Source: Spirochaetota bacterium
GTDB taxonomy: Bacteria > Spirochaetota > UBA4802 > JAFGJZ01
Assembly (NCBI GenBank): GCA_016934935.1
Contig: JAFGRW010000034.1
Location: forward strand, 1 to 50,414
DNA: 50,414 bases
Direction: 5' to 3'
The position numbers and the translations under genes were made by a program. Positions 8,230 to 17,077 of the stretch are shown here, one piece after another. Numbering within the stretch: the stretch's first letter is position 1; each line of letters starts with the position of its first letter. A model generated the notes under the pieces. That model saw nothing but the letters and a program-made list of their open reading frames with translations. It did not search any database and had not been told where the DNA came from.

Positions 8230-10245
8230 ATGAAGAACGTTGTTAAAGACAGAGTCAATAATATGACAATACGTAAAAAAATGACTATCGCTATAATATT
8301 GATGACTTTTTTTATAAGCCTGGGAATAGGAGGTGTAGGTTTTGTTAATGGAACTGGAGCTATTCAGAAACAGCTTGATCAAATCGCGCCCCAAATGGCC
8401 GTGTACGGAGCAGAAATAATTCGAAAAAATCTTGATTATTACATAGTGGCAATGGAAGGAATAGCCGGGCGAAATGTTTTTCGTGGAATGGATTGGAACA
8501 TTCAAAAAAAAGCTCTTGAAGAAGAGACTGCTCGGATGCAGTTTATGGGAATGGGGATAATCATGCCTGATGGTGAGGCTTGGTATCCTGATGGAACCAG
8601 GGCTAAGCTTGGTGACCGTGACTATTTTAAAGAGGCAATCTCCGGGCGCACATCTTTTTCAAATATAATTATTTCCCGTGTGACAAATTCACCGGTTATG
8701 ATGATAGCAACACCGATTTATAACTATGAGGATGAAAAACCTGCTGCAGTTTTACTTGCACGGCTTGACGGTGCCTGGCTTTCGGCGGTTACTGATGATA
8801 TTGGATTTGGCGATGAGGGATATTCTTATGTGATTGATGATACAGGTACACTTTTAGCACATAGTAATCGAGAGTATGTGCTTGATCGCAAAAATTTTAT
8901 AAAAGAGGCGCAGATTGACCCGGCGTACAATAAGTTAGCCGAAATGTTTAAAATAATGATAAGTGGTAAAAGTGGATATAGTGAATATCCGTTTTTGGGA
9001 GCTGATCGTTTCTTTGGATATGCTCCGATAAAAGATACAAAATGGTCTATTGCAGTCGGTGCGGAGAAGAAACATGTTTTTTCTGAAATTTCATCCGTAA
9101 GATTCTATATGATTACAGCTACTCTATTGTTTATTATGCTGGGTATAGGATTCGCTTTCATTTTGTCACAATCAATTTCTCGTCCGGTAGGCCGAATGGT
9201 TGAGGCAATAAAGCATCTTTCATCTGGTGATTTGACACAAAAGCTTGTAATCGAGAGTAATGATGAGATAGGTAATATGTCCGGAATATTTAATGATTTT
9301 ATAGAAAAACTTAGATCGGTGATTTTGACAATTAGTCAAAATGTTAGCGAACTTGCTTCGGGGTCTAATCAAATGTCCGCGACATCTTCTTCTTTTTCTG
9401 ATAATGCTCAAAGTCAGGCTGCGTCAACCGAAGAGGTTACCGCTACAGTAGAAGAGGTTTCTGCTGGAGTAGAAAGTGTTGCCAGAAGTTCTAAAATTCA
9501 ATTTGATCATCTTTCTGATTTTATCAATCAGATGGGCTCGTTATCCGAAAGTATAAACGATATGAGTATAAAACTTGATCAGGCTGCTGTTCTAACAACC
9601 AAAATTGCAACCACTGCGAAAGATGGCAACAAATCTTTAAAAGACATGACAATATCGATGTCGCGAATTACTGAAAGTTCAGCGGAGATGACCTCTATTG
9701 TGGATATTATTAATGATATATCGGAACAGATTAACCTTCTCTCTTTAAATGCAGCGATTGAGGCAGCGAGAGCGGGCGATTCCGGACGTGGTTTTGCTGT
9801 TGTTGCTGATGAGATATCAAAGTTGGCAGAACAGACGGCAACAAGTATAAAAGAGATTGATCGATTTATTATTGATAATAATGAAGAAATTAATCGGGGA
9901 ATGAGCAGTGTTCGGTCGGTAAACAATACCATTTCCGGCATTACCGAGGGGGTTTCACGGGTTGGTGAAATGATGAACGAATTGTCTGAATTTATGATAA
10001 ATCAGCAAAAGGAGAATGCTTCTGTTAACAGCTCTGCTAAGATGATGCGTAGTCGCTCGGAAGAGATGAAGACTGCTACAGAAGAGCAAAAAAGTGCAAT
10101 TGAAGAGATTGTTAAATCTGTCTCTGAAATTAATGAATATACACAATCTAATGCTTCCGGTGCACAACAGATAGCCGCAACACTTGAGAGTTTTTCACAA
10201 ATGTCTGATAATCTAAAGCATTCCGTAAAGTTTTTCAAGGTTTGA
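8230..10245 (+). CDS. Methyl-accepting chemotaxis protein with dCache sensor
   Basis: 671 residues from the ATG at 8230. This start was chosen because GGGTG precedes it, although an in-frame GTG lies at 8221. A membrane segment (~18-38) leads into a ~250-residue periplasmic double-Cache-like sensor ([16 protein letters not shown], then [20 protein letters not shown]), a second membrane segment (~295-315), a HAMP linker beginning [10 protein letters not shown] and a long signalling domain. The conserved hairpin tip ([15 protein letters not shown], then [12 protein letters not shown], ~500-530) contacts CheA and CheW. There is no C-terminal CheR/CheB-tethering pentapeptide. The ligand is unknown. 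No che or flagellar genes are nearby, so this is an orphan receptor flanked by a terminator upstream and a hydrolase gene downstream. Confidence 0.93.
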   Translation: MKNVVKDRVNNMTIRKKMTIAIILMTFFISLGIGGVGFVNGTGAIQKQLDQIAPQMAVYGAEIIRKNLDYYIVAMEGIAGRNVFRGMDWNIQKKALEEETARMQFMGMGIIMPDGEAWYPDGTRAKLGDRDYFKEAISGRTSFSNIIISRVTNSPVMMIATPIYNYEDEKPAAVLLARLDGAWLSAVTDDIGFGDEGYSYVIDDTGTLLAHSNREYVLDRKNFIKEAQIDPAYNKLAEMFKIMISGKSGYSEYPFLGADRFFGYAPIKDTKWSIAVGAEKKHVFSEISSVRFYMITATLLFIMLGIGFAFILSQSISRPVGRMVEAIKHLSSGDLTQKLVIESNDEIGNMSGIFNDFIEKLRSVILTISQNVSELASGSNQMSATSSSFSDNAQSQAASTEEVTATVEEVSAGVESVARSSKIQFDHLSDFINQMGSLSESINDMSIKLDQAAVLTTKIATTAKDGNKSLKDMTISMSRITESSAEMTSIVDIINDISEQINLLSLNAAIEAARAGDSGRGFAVVADEISKLAEQTATSIKEIDRFIIDNNEEINRGMSSVRSVNNTISGITEGVSRVGEMMNELSEFMINQQKENASVNSSAKMMRSRSEEMKTATEEQKSAIEEIVKSVSEINEYTQSNASGAQQIAATLESFSQMSDNLKHSVKFFKV

Positions 10246-10387
10246 TTTAAAATGATTCTTCATTACACGGTTAAAGCAACTGTATTCAAGTTCAGGTTAA
10301 TTTGGAATAGCATTACGCCAAATGCTGTAAAATACAGTAATCATTTGTTAGTTCTTGTATTAAATACATAAAGTTGGGATTTGAGAA

Positions 10388-10825
10388 ATGTTTAAAAAAA
10401 TAAAATGGCTGAAGACAGATCATGAGGCTGGAAGCGCAAGTCTTAGGGTTGTTGTCGAAGGTGCAATTATCTATTTTGATCCGGCGTTTTTGACCTCTTT
10501 TCCTGAAAGAGGTGATGCCGATGTTATCTGTATCTCGCATTGGCATGACGATCATTGTGACTATAAAAGTTTTGTAAAATTAATGAATGAAAAAACAGTC
10601 TTCATAACCAATCCGGCGGTAGAGAGCCATATAGTAAAATATGTGGATGAGTGCCGGGTGCACAGCCTTAAACCGGGAGGCGAGTTGTCTTTAGGAAAAT
10701 TTTCTATTAATGCGGTCGCCTCGTACGAAGAAGAAAGCGGGGTACACAATAAGGAGTTTGGATTTACAGGATTTGTAGTTAAAAGTGACGAGGGTACTCT
10801 GTACTACTCGGGTGATGCGGAATGA
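10388..10825 (+). pseudogene. N-terminal part of a split metallo-beta-lactamase-fold hydrolase
   Basis: 145 codons encoding the N-terminal two thirds of a small Zn-dependent hydrolase of the UPF0173/UlaG-like metallo-beta-lactamase group. The metal motif HxHxDH is intact at H51, H53, D55 and H56 (CISHWHDDHCDY), and the bridging Asp is D143 in YYSGDAE. The frame stops at TGA (10823-10825) just after that Asp. The rest of the fold continues in the -1 frame from an overlapping ATGA (10822). One extra A in GGAATG would give a single ~224-residue protein, the usual family length. It may be a real mutation, a sequencing error, a frameshifting site, or two translationally coupled chains. Selenocysteine read-through is excluded, because the frame hits TAA seven codons after the TGA. 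Confidence 0.7.
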
Positions 10826-11061
10826 TGGACGAGCTGGATCAATTAACAAACACCATTGATATGGCTGTTCTTTGTGTAAGGGCTCATGAACCAACCCTGT
10901 TTCTGAACAATATGGGTGATTTTGTTTCGAGAGTTAAACCAGGTGTTTTGGTTCCGGTACACTGGCGTGCAGAAGACAAAAAAATCATTGAGGGCAAATT
11001 ATCAGATATTTCCAATGATGTTGAAGTTTTTTTGCTGGAGCAGAGTGAATTAGAGATTTAA
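10822..11061 (+). pseudogene. C-terminal part of the split metallo-beta-lactamase-fold hydrolase
   Basis: 79 codons that continue the preceding fragment (MMDELDQLTNTIDMAVLCVR...). It carries the last conserved metal ligand, His47, in the motif VLVPVHWRAED, equivalent to the C-terminal His of this fold. The ATG overlaps the stop of the first fragment as ATGA, an arrangement that permits coupled translation. The half-protein lacks the HxHxDH motif, so alone it would have no activity. Both fragments keep well-preserved sequence with no other lesion, which argues for a recent event, a sequencing error or a maintained two-part product rather than old decay. Confidence 0.65.
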
Positions 11062-11064
11062 AAA

Positions 11065-11105
11065 CTATTGTATTGACCGATTAATTATTTCAGACAATAC
11101 AATAG
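11065..11105 (+). terminator. Hairpin after the split hydrolase
   Basis: A perfect 11-bp inverted repeat CTATTGTATTG / CAATACAATAG with a 19-base loop starts 3 bases after the stop at 11061. No T-tract follows directly (GGGAATTTCAAAAAAA comes next). It could act as a terminator or 3' stabiliser. The following GGGAATTTC resembles the dispersed repeat seen at 26063, 31474 and 34720. Confidence 0.5.
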
Positions 11106-11155
11106 GGAATTTCAAAAAAAACTATGTTCTAACAGGTGACATTGTTTGAATAATA

Positions 11156-12133
11156 CTATATTTTTCCTGTTCTAAGATCCGCTATACCTGCAGATGAAAA
11201 GTATGCCAATGGTACTTCAAGCATGGATAACGCTCCTCTTGTGCCGTTTGCTCGCATGCGGTGGACAGCTCTTGCGCAGGCAACCAGAACAGATGCTGTG
11301 AATTCCGGATTGCTATCCAGCTTTAGAGAAAACTCCATAGTTTCGCTGTTGTTATCGCCGGTTTTGCCGTTACGGATAACAAAGCCGCCGTGAGGTATTG
11401 CTCCGTGTTCTTTTAGTAGAGTTTCGTGATCCATAAATTCAACAGTAGTGTCGTAGTCAGAAAAATAGTTGGGCATATTTACAATTGCCTTCGTTATGGC
11501 TTCTTTATCTGCACCCGCCTTTGCTGTAACATAACAGTGACGTTTGTGTTTTTGACGTGTAGTCAGGCCGTCTGCCTTGCCGTCTCTGGCCGCTTCAATG
11601 GCGCTGTCAATTGGCAGGGTGTATTGACGAGCATCGGCCACACCTTCAATTCTACGGATTGCGTCGCTGTGTCCCTGGCTGACGCCTGGCCCCCAGAAAG
11701 TAGTTTCTGAACCTTGTGGAAGCATTGATTCGAAAAGAACACGCATCATGCTGAATAGTCCCGGATCCCATCCGCACGAATACAGACATAGTGTGTCACC
11801 TTTTTTTGCAGCAGTGTTCATCTTGTCAAAGTATTCAGGTACACGCGCATGGGTATCAAAACTGTCTACAGTATTGAAAAGAGATGCGGCTAATGGCCCT
11901 TGATCCGGTAAGTCGGTTGCGGAGCCGCCGCAAAGTATCATGACGTCAATTTTTTCTGTAAAGGATGCAATATCACTCGCGGGATAAACCGTAGCCTCCG
12001 TTTGTATAGAAGAAGGGTCACGACGGCTGAAAACAGCCGTAATTTCCATGTCTTTGTTCTGTTTTACGGCAGATTCAACACCTTTTCCTATGTTGCCATA
12101 GCCCATAATTCCTATTCTAATTTTGTTGCTCAT
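11156..12133 (-). CDS. ddh: meso-Diaminopimelate D-dehydrogenase
   Basis: 325 residues, the normal length for Ddh (EC 1.4.1.16), which makes meso-diaminopimelate in one NADPH-dependent step from tetrahydrodipicolinate and ammonia. This bypasses the succinylase, acetylase and aminotransferase branches of lysine and peptidoglycan synthesis. The N-terminus is a Rossmann motif (IGIMGYGNIGKGVE, 7-20). Family-specific stretches include CGGSATDLPDQGP, YSCGWDPGLFSMMRV, FWGPGVSQGHSDAIRRI and TTRQKHKRHCYV. A strong ribosome-binding site (GGAGGACAT) precedes the ATG at 12133. It stands alone and is divergent from the acetyltransferase at 12345. The identity is well supported. Confidence 0.95.
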   Translation of the reverse strand: MSNKIRIGIMGYGNIGKGVESAVKQNKDMEITAVFSRRDPSSIQTEATVYPASDIASFTEKIDVMILCGGSATDLPDQGPLAASLFNTVDSFDTHARVPEYFDKMNTAAKKGDTLCLYSCGWDPGLFSMMRVLFESMLPQGSETTFWGPGVSQGHSDAIRRIEGVADARQYTLPIDSAIEAARDGKADGLTTRQKHKRHCYVTAKAGADKEAITKAIVNMPNYFSDYDTTVEFMDHETLLKEHGAIPHGGFVIRNGKTGDNNSETMEFSLKLDSNPEFTASVLVACARAVHRMRANGTRGALSMLEVPLAYFSSAGIADLRTGKI

Positions 12134-12289
12134 ATGTCCTCCTTGTATCCTGAAAGGCGCGATAATGCTAATTTCTGAAGCCTGTCGGAATATATTTTAG
12201 TAGCATATTGGTAAAAAAAATATCTTTGCAGAAAGGGTTGTTCTGAGCCGTGTGTTGTCCATAATTTTTTTAAAAAACCGTTGAGTTTA

Positions 12290-12307
12290 TATCTATAACT
12301 ATAGATA
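12290..12307. promoter_or_regulatory. Perfect 8+2+8 palindrome, candidate operator
   Basis: TATCTATA-AC-TATAGATA lies between the divergent ddh and acetyltransferase genes, 38 bases before the latter's TTG start. The position and symmetry suit a repressor-binding site or a promoter overlap. No regulator gene is adjacent. No lysine riboswitch was recognised in the 211-base region. Confidence 0.4.
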
Positions 12308-12344
12308 AGTCTGCAATGCAAAGAAATATAAAGGATTAAACATT

Positions 12345-12785
12345 TTGGAAATAGTTGATATTGATTCAAAAGAGATTATAAAGGATTGTGCTGATCTATA
12401 TGTGTGTGTATTTAATAGTGAGCCGTGGAATGACAGATGGAATATGGAAACGGCATTTGAGCGATTAACAGATTTTTTTGACACACCTCGTTTTTTTGGT
12501 GCGGCGGTGTGGGATAATGGGAAACTCATAGCTGCAATAATCGGAAATTCAGAGAGGTATTTTAGCGGTGATTACTATAATCTTAAAGAAATGTTTGTTT
12601 CGCCAGAATACCAACGCGCCGGGGTGGGAAAGAAGTTATTAAAATATGTAAAGAAGAGATTGGCTGAAAATAAAATTGATTCGATAATACTGTTTACCTC
12701 GAACGAGTTTTATACGGTAGGCTTTTATAAGAAAAACGGATTTATTGTGCTGGGAAATATGCGTATGCTGCGATGTGGCTTGTAA
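12345..12785 (+). CDS. GNAT-family N-acetyltransferase
   Basis: 146 residues with the GNAT fold. It has the acetyl-CoA pyrophosphate-binding motif Q90-R-A-G-V-G95 (SPEYQRAGVGKKLLKYV), the preceding strand LKEMFVSP, and the C-terminal strand and helix FYKKNGFIVLGNM. The substrate is unknown. The start is a TTG at 12345 with AAGGA ten bases upstream, and no suitable ATG exists in frame. It reads away from ddh. The lipoprotein gene 28 bases downstream may be in the same transcript. Confidence 0.85.
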   Translation: MEIVDIDSKEIIKDCADLYVCVFNSEPWNDRWNMETAFERLTDFFDTPRFFGAAVWDNGKLIAAIIGNSERYFSGDYYNLKEMFVSPEYQRAGVGKKLLKYVKKRLAENKIDSIILFTSNEFYTVGFYKKNGFIVLGNMRMLRCGL

Positions 12786-12813
12786 AGCATGTTGCCTGCT
12801 TGCAGGAGTGATT

Positions 12814-13176
12814 ATGAAGCTAAAGATGATTATTTTTTTAAACCTTTTCTTTTTGTTGTCATGCATTCACACACCATGCAGATGGATTTTGTCGGTACAC
12901 TCTGAAGAGGACGCATATCTGAAGATTAGTGATGGCGAGAGGCAGACTGATTTTAATTTGAAAAGTGGTGACAGTATAGAGAGAAACATCTCGGACTATC
13001 GGAGCGGAACAGTTATCATCATAAAAACCGCGAATTTCTCCAGAGCTTATCGTATTGGTGAATATGACCACTGGTTTGCCAAAACGCATAAAATCAGGGT
13101 AATAATCACAAGTAATGGAGTAGATTTTGATTCTGGTGGTCTGGGTATGCAGCAGTGTAATGATAAGGTGGATTAA
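12814..13176 (+). CDS. Small predicted lipoprotein, function unknown
   Basis: 120 residues from the ATG at 12814, chosen because AGGAG lies seven bases upstream. Earlier in-frame codons overlap the acetyltransferase in another frame and give no signal peptide. The N-terminus MKLKMIIFLNLFFLLSC is a lipoprotein signal with acylated Cys17, so the mature protein is ~104 residues and membrane-anchored. It is charged, with no recognised domain, and includes DAYLKISDGERQTDFNLKSG, which suggests a short beta-rich domain. Its closeness to the acetyltransferase suggests an operon. No function can be assigned. Confidence 0.7.
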   Translation: MKLKMIIFLNLFFLLSCIHTPCRWILSVHSEEDAYLKISDGERQTDFNLKSGDSIERNISDYRSGTVIIIKTANFSRAYRIGEYDHWFAKTHKIRVIITSNGVDFDSGGLGMQQCNDKVD

Positions 13177-13314
13177 GTTTTGGATTGAAAAATGCTGTTG
13201 AGAAAGAATTGATATCTGTCAGATTATAATTGGTGCTAATCTGAAAAAGTTGATTATACAGGGGATGTGTTTGAAAAAAATCTATATAGTATTGCGATTA
13301 ATTAAAAAAAAGAG

Positions 13315-13343
13315 TTGCCGTCTGAGAGGTGGTTTTCTATATT
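13315..13343 (+). promoter_or_regulatory. Sigma-70-type promoter of groESL
   Basis: TTGCCG (13315-13320) and TATATT (13338-13343) are separated by 17 bases, an ideal arrangement. The predicted transcription start, near 13350, falls inside the CIRCE inverted repeat. That is the usual layout for HrcA-repressed chaperonin operons. Confidence 0.75.
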
Positions 13344-13345
13344 TA

Positions 13346-13377
13346 TTATTAGCACTCAACTAGTAGAGTGCTAATAA
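13346..13377. promoter_or_regulatory. CIRCE operator (HrcA-binding inverted repeat)
   Basis: TTAGCACTC (13349-13357) and GAGTGCTAA (13366-13374) match the CIRCE half-sites exactly. Pairing extends three bases further out (TTATTAGCACTC). The spacer AACTAGTA is 8 bases, one shorter than the canonical 9, and contains the palindrome ACTAGT. HrcA bound here would block groESL transcription, with relief on heat shock. No hrcA gene is in this window. Confidence 0.95.
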
Positions 13378-13418
13378 CTGCAAATTAAAAGAATTTTTAT
13401 ATTCCAAGGAGGCTCAAA

Positions 13419-13703
13419 ATGGCGATTAGACCATTAGGAGACAGAGTTCTTATTGAAGTCGTTGAAGAAGATGTACAGAAGCAGGGTGTGCTGTATATCC
13501 CTGATTCGGCCAAGGAAAAACCGCAACAGGGTAAAGTTGTGGCTGTGGGAAACGGAAAGTACGAAAACGGTTCTCTTGTTCAGATGGAAGTTAAAGAAGG
13601 AGATCTTGTTCTTTACGGAAAGTATGCGGGAACAGAGATTAAGCAGGATGGTAAAGAGTACTTAATAGTTCGTGAAAGCGATATCCTGGCTGTAATCAGC
13701 TAA
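13419..13703 (+). CDS. groES: Co-chaperonin GroES (Hsp10)
   Basis: 94 residues, the usual GroES length. It starts [17 protein letters not shown] and holds the mobile-loop region ([20 protein letters not shown]), which docks onto GroEL, and the closing pattern KYAGTEI...[13 protein letters not shown]. It forms the heptameric lid of the GroEL folding chamber in the cytoplasm. A strong AAGGAGG ribosome-binding site lies before the ATG. groEL follows after 24 bases, and the pair is under the CIRCE-controlled promoter just upstream. In the mobile loop the common Thr/Ser-Ala-Gly-Gly-Ile/Val pattern is replaced by [10 protein letters not shown], a minor variation. Confidence 0.97.
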   Translation: MAIRPLGDRVLIEVVEEDVQKQGVLYIPDSAKEKPQQGKVVAVGNGKYENGSLVQMEVKEGDLVLYGKYAGTEIKQDGKEYLIVRESDILAVIS

Positions 13704-13715
13704 TAGAATAATTAA

Positions 13716-15374
<1,659 letters not shown>

Positions 15375-15400
15375 TTTGGTTATTGCCCCTTGTTTTTTAT

Positions 15401-15430
15401 ATGGCGCTCCCTTTGGGGGCGCCATTTTCA
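15401..15430 (+). terminator. Rho-independent terminator of groESL
   Basis: ATGGCGC-T-CCC and GGG-G-GCGCCAT enclose a TTT loop, with one G-T pair in the stem. The sequence following is TTTCATTTT. It is a strong G+C-rich hairpin just after groEL. Confidence 0.9.
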
Positions 15431-15437
15431 TTTTGCC

Positions 15438-15773
15438 CGGATTGCTAGCCAGCCGGTATCGAAAATGTATGATCAGCTGGTGGAATTCTCCAATAATGAG
15501 CGTAGACAGGTAAAGAATCAAAAAAAGTGAGAATTGAGCAATGACATACGGGAGGAAATTTGTCGGTTATATTATTTTTGAACTCTTTTAAGTAAATGTC
15601 GAAGTATTGCATGGCCAGAAATAACATATAAGAGAGAGTGATTCGGAATAAAAACATAATATCTCTCAATCTTCTGTATTGTATATGGCTTATTTTTAGA
15701 TGTACTGGCTTATATTGCAACCCACGATCCTGGTATTTCATAGCTCTTTCGTGGTTTTGCGGATTGCTAGCCA
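15438..15773. repeat. 14-bp direct repeats bracketing a ~308-bp segment
   Basis: CGGATTGCTAGCCA occurs at 15438-15451 and again at 15760-15773. The 308 bases between them hold no convincing gene. A 109-codon minus-strand frame (15445-15774) spans the whole segment, but it has no ribosome-binding site and an ordinary non-coding look. The right copy supplies the stop codon of the endonuclease gene at 15767. Such an arrangement could come from insertion of a small non-autonomous element or a recombination event between repeats. No terminal inverted repeats were found. Confidence 0.5.
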
Positions 15774-16207
15774 CCTTTTACATGGTCGGCACCGTTAAAA
15801 CGATATTCGTAGTAGTGAACGCGGCCACTCTTGACAGCCGCTTTGACGGCACGTTCATTACGGTTAAGAGAAGAGGAGCCTGTCTTAACCTCGACAAGAA
15901 TAATTGAGCATTTATCCGGATCTTCGAGTTCGTTAAAAACAATAAAATCAACCGGCTTGCCAATGAATCTGCATCCAGAAGGGCTAAATGGAAAACCGGG
16001 AAGAAAAGGAGCTATTTGCTCTGAAACCTGTCCGCGAATTACAGATCTGGAGGAATCAGCGATTTCTTTTTTTATAAATTTCAATTCGTGTTGCCACTTT
16101 TTTTCATTGAATGAACTGCCGGCTTTACGTCCCGCGATAAAGATTAATATAAGAATAGCAGTGATCAAAACGATAATAGCAATTATTTCCGGTTGAGAAA
16201 AGAACAT
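15767..16207 (-). CDS. Membrane-anchored endonuclease related to Holliday junction resolvase
   Basis: 146 residues. An N-terminal membrane segment (~8-25) is followed by the pattern of the family of endonucleases related to archaeal Holliday junction resolvases (Pfam Endonuc_Holl): SRSVIRGQVSEQIAPFLPGF, CRFIGKPVDFIVFN and IILVEVKTGSSSLNRNE. The PD-(D/E)xK catalytic set is visible as E63, D87 and E106-V-K108. The natural DNA substrate of this group is not established. The start at 16207 lies 7 bases after the stop of the acetyltransferase gene, so the two are co-transcribed. The C-terminus (GADHVKGG) runs into the right copy of the 14-bp repeat, so the last residues may have been altered by whatever event created it. 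Confidence 0.85.
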   Translation of the reverse strand: MFFSQPEIIAIIVLITAILILIFIAGRKAGSSFNEKKWQHELKFIKKEIADSSRSVIRGQVSEQIAPFLPGFPFSPSGCRFIGKPVDFIVFNELEDPDKCSIILVEVKTGSSSLNRNERAVKAAVKSGRVHYYEYRFNGADHVKGG

Positions 16208-16214
16208 GGTCTAT

Positions 16215-16754
16215 CTAATATCCCGGTCCAAGAAGATCTATTACGCCATCTGGAAATTCGGCTGAACCAGGGTAGATCATGACTTCCTTATCCCACCAGG
16301 GATTGGATTGAGGATCTTCATTGTTTAGAGAATTAATAAACCTGTTTTTTACGGTTCGAGCTCCAAGTTTTTCGTAAAAAGAGGGAACACCAGTTTGAAA
16401 AAGAGATAAGTTCAAATTTTTTGTATCCAGGTTACTAAAAGCGTCCAGAACAATTTTTTTGCCAAAGTTATTACCTCTATATTCAGGTTGTACAGCTATA
16501 CCTTTAATAGCTAAAATCTTCATCAAGCCATAATCAGTTTTTATCTCCCTGGTAAATGACATTGCGTGTGCGATTATATTTCCACAATCAAGATATAATA
16601 TCAGATCGTTATTTTTATTTTTTGCAATATAACGTTCAGAATGCTGTATTTCCGATAGTACATCTTTGGGAGGCCAGATCCTGTTAATCATTGTAATTAT
16701 TTCTATGGCTCTTTTTTGGCTAAGTTCGCGACATTTTAGATATCTTCTTTCCAT
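16215..16754 (-). CDS. GNAT-family N-acetyltransferase
   Basis: 179 residues with a central GNAT core. It has the strand MKILAIKGIAV, then the acetyl-CoA-binding turn QPEYRGNNFGKKIVLDAF (R93 to G98 in place of the usual Q/RxxGxG/A), then LFQTGVPSFYEKLGARTV. The N-terminal ~45 residues (RAIEIITMINRIWPP) are helical. The C-terminal tail (NPWWDKEVMIYPG) is typical of stand-alone GNATs of unknown substrate. It is the first gene of a two-gene minus-strand unit with the endonuclease. Function beyond acyl transfer cannot be stated. Confidence 0.8.
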   Translation of the reverse strand: MERRYLKCRELSQKRAIEIITMINRIWPPKDVLSEIQHSERYIAKNKNNDLILYLDCGNIIAHAMSFTREIKTDYGLMKILAIKGIAVQPEYRGNNFGKKIVLDAFSNLDTKNLNLSLFQTGVPSFYEKLGARTVKNRFINSLNNEDPQSNPWWDKEVMIYPGSAEFPDGVIDLLGPGY

Positions 16755-17077
16755 CAGTAATTTCCAATATGCGTTAATAATTATACTGTATTATAAACAT
16801 AGTTCTCAATAAAGCATTATTATAAATTGTAGAAGTTAATTGATTATCAGAATGACAAATGACACAACTTTTGTAAACAAAAAGATTGCGGGATTCTATA
16901 AAAATTTAACGTTATCTGCAATAATTGCTGGGTTACGATATAAATAAAGTTATTGAAAAAAACAGACTGGTAAATAAATATAATCTAATAGCCTGGTGAA
17001 TAATGTCTGTTTCGCAGCCTGGCTTTACAAACAACTTATTTATATTCAGTAAAAATAAAACAAAAGGAGAACACAGC
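16755..17077. promoter_or_regulatory. A+T-rich divergent intergenic region
   Basis: 323 bases between the acetyltransferase and the acyl-CoA synthetase, reading apart. TATAAT occurs at 16979-16984, with TTGAAA at 16953-16958, but the 20-base spacing is long. The open frame of the synthetase extends upstream to an ATG at 17003, yet that ATG lacks a ribosome-binding site. Nothing else was recognised. Confidence 0.3.

Noticed and set aside
10823..10825. In-frame TGA in the hydrolase as a selenocysteine codon
   Set aside because: Reading through gives only six codons before TAA (WTSWIN), while the family sequence continues in another frame. A frameshift explains it better.
12134..12344. Lysine riboswitch upstream of ddh
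   Set aside because: The region is too short after the ribosome-binding site and lacks L-box core motifs.
12130..12369. 79-codon minus-strand frame upstream of ddh
   Set aside because: It overlaps the divergent promoter region and palindrome, has no ribosome-binding site and no coding look.
15445..15774. 109-codon minus-strand frame between groEL and the endonuclease
   Set aside because: No ribosome-binding site, overlaps the stop of the endonuclease gene, and coincides with the repeat-bounded segment. It is treated as part of a possible element, not a gene.
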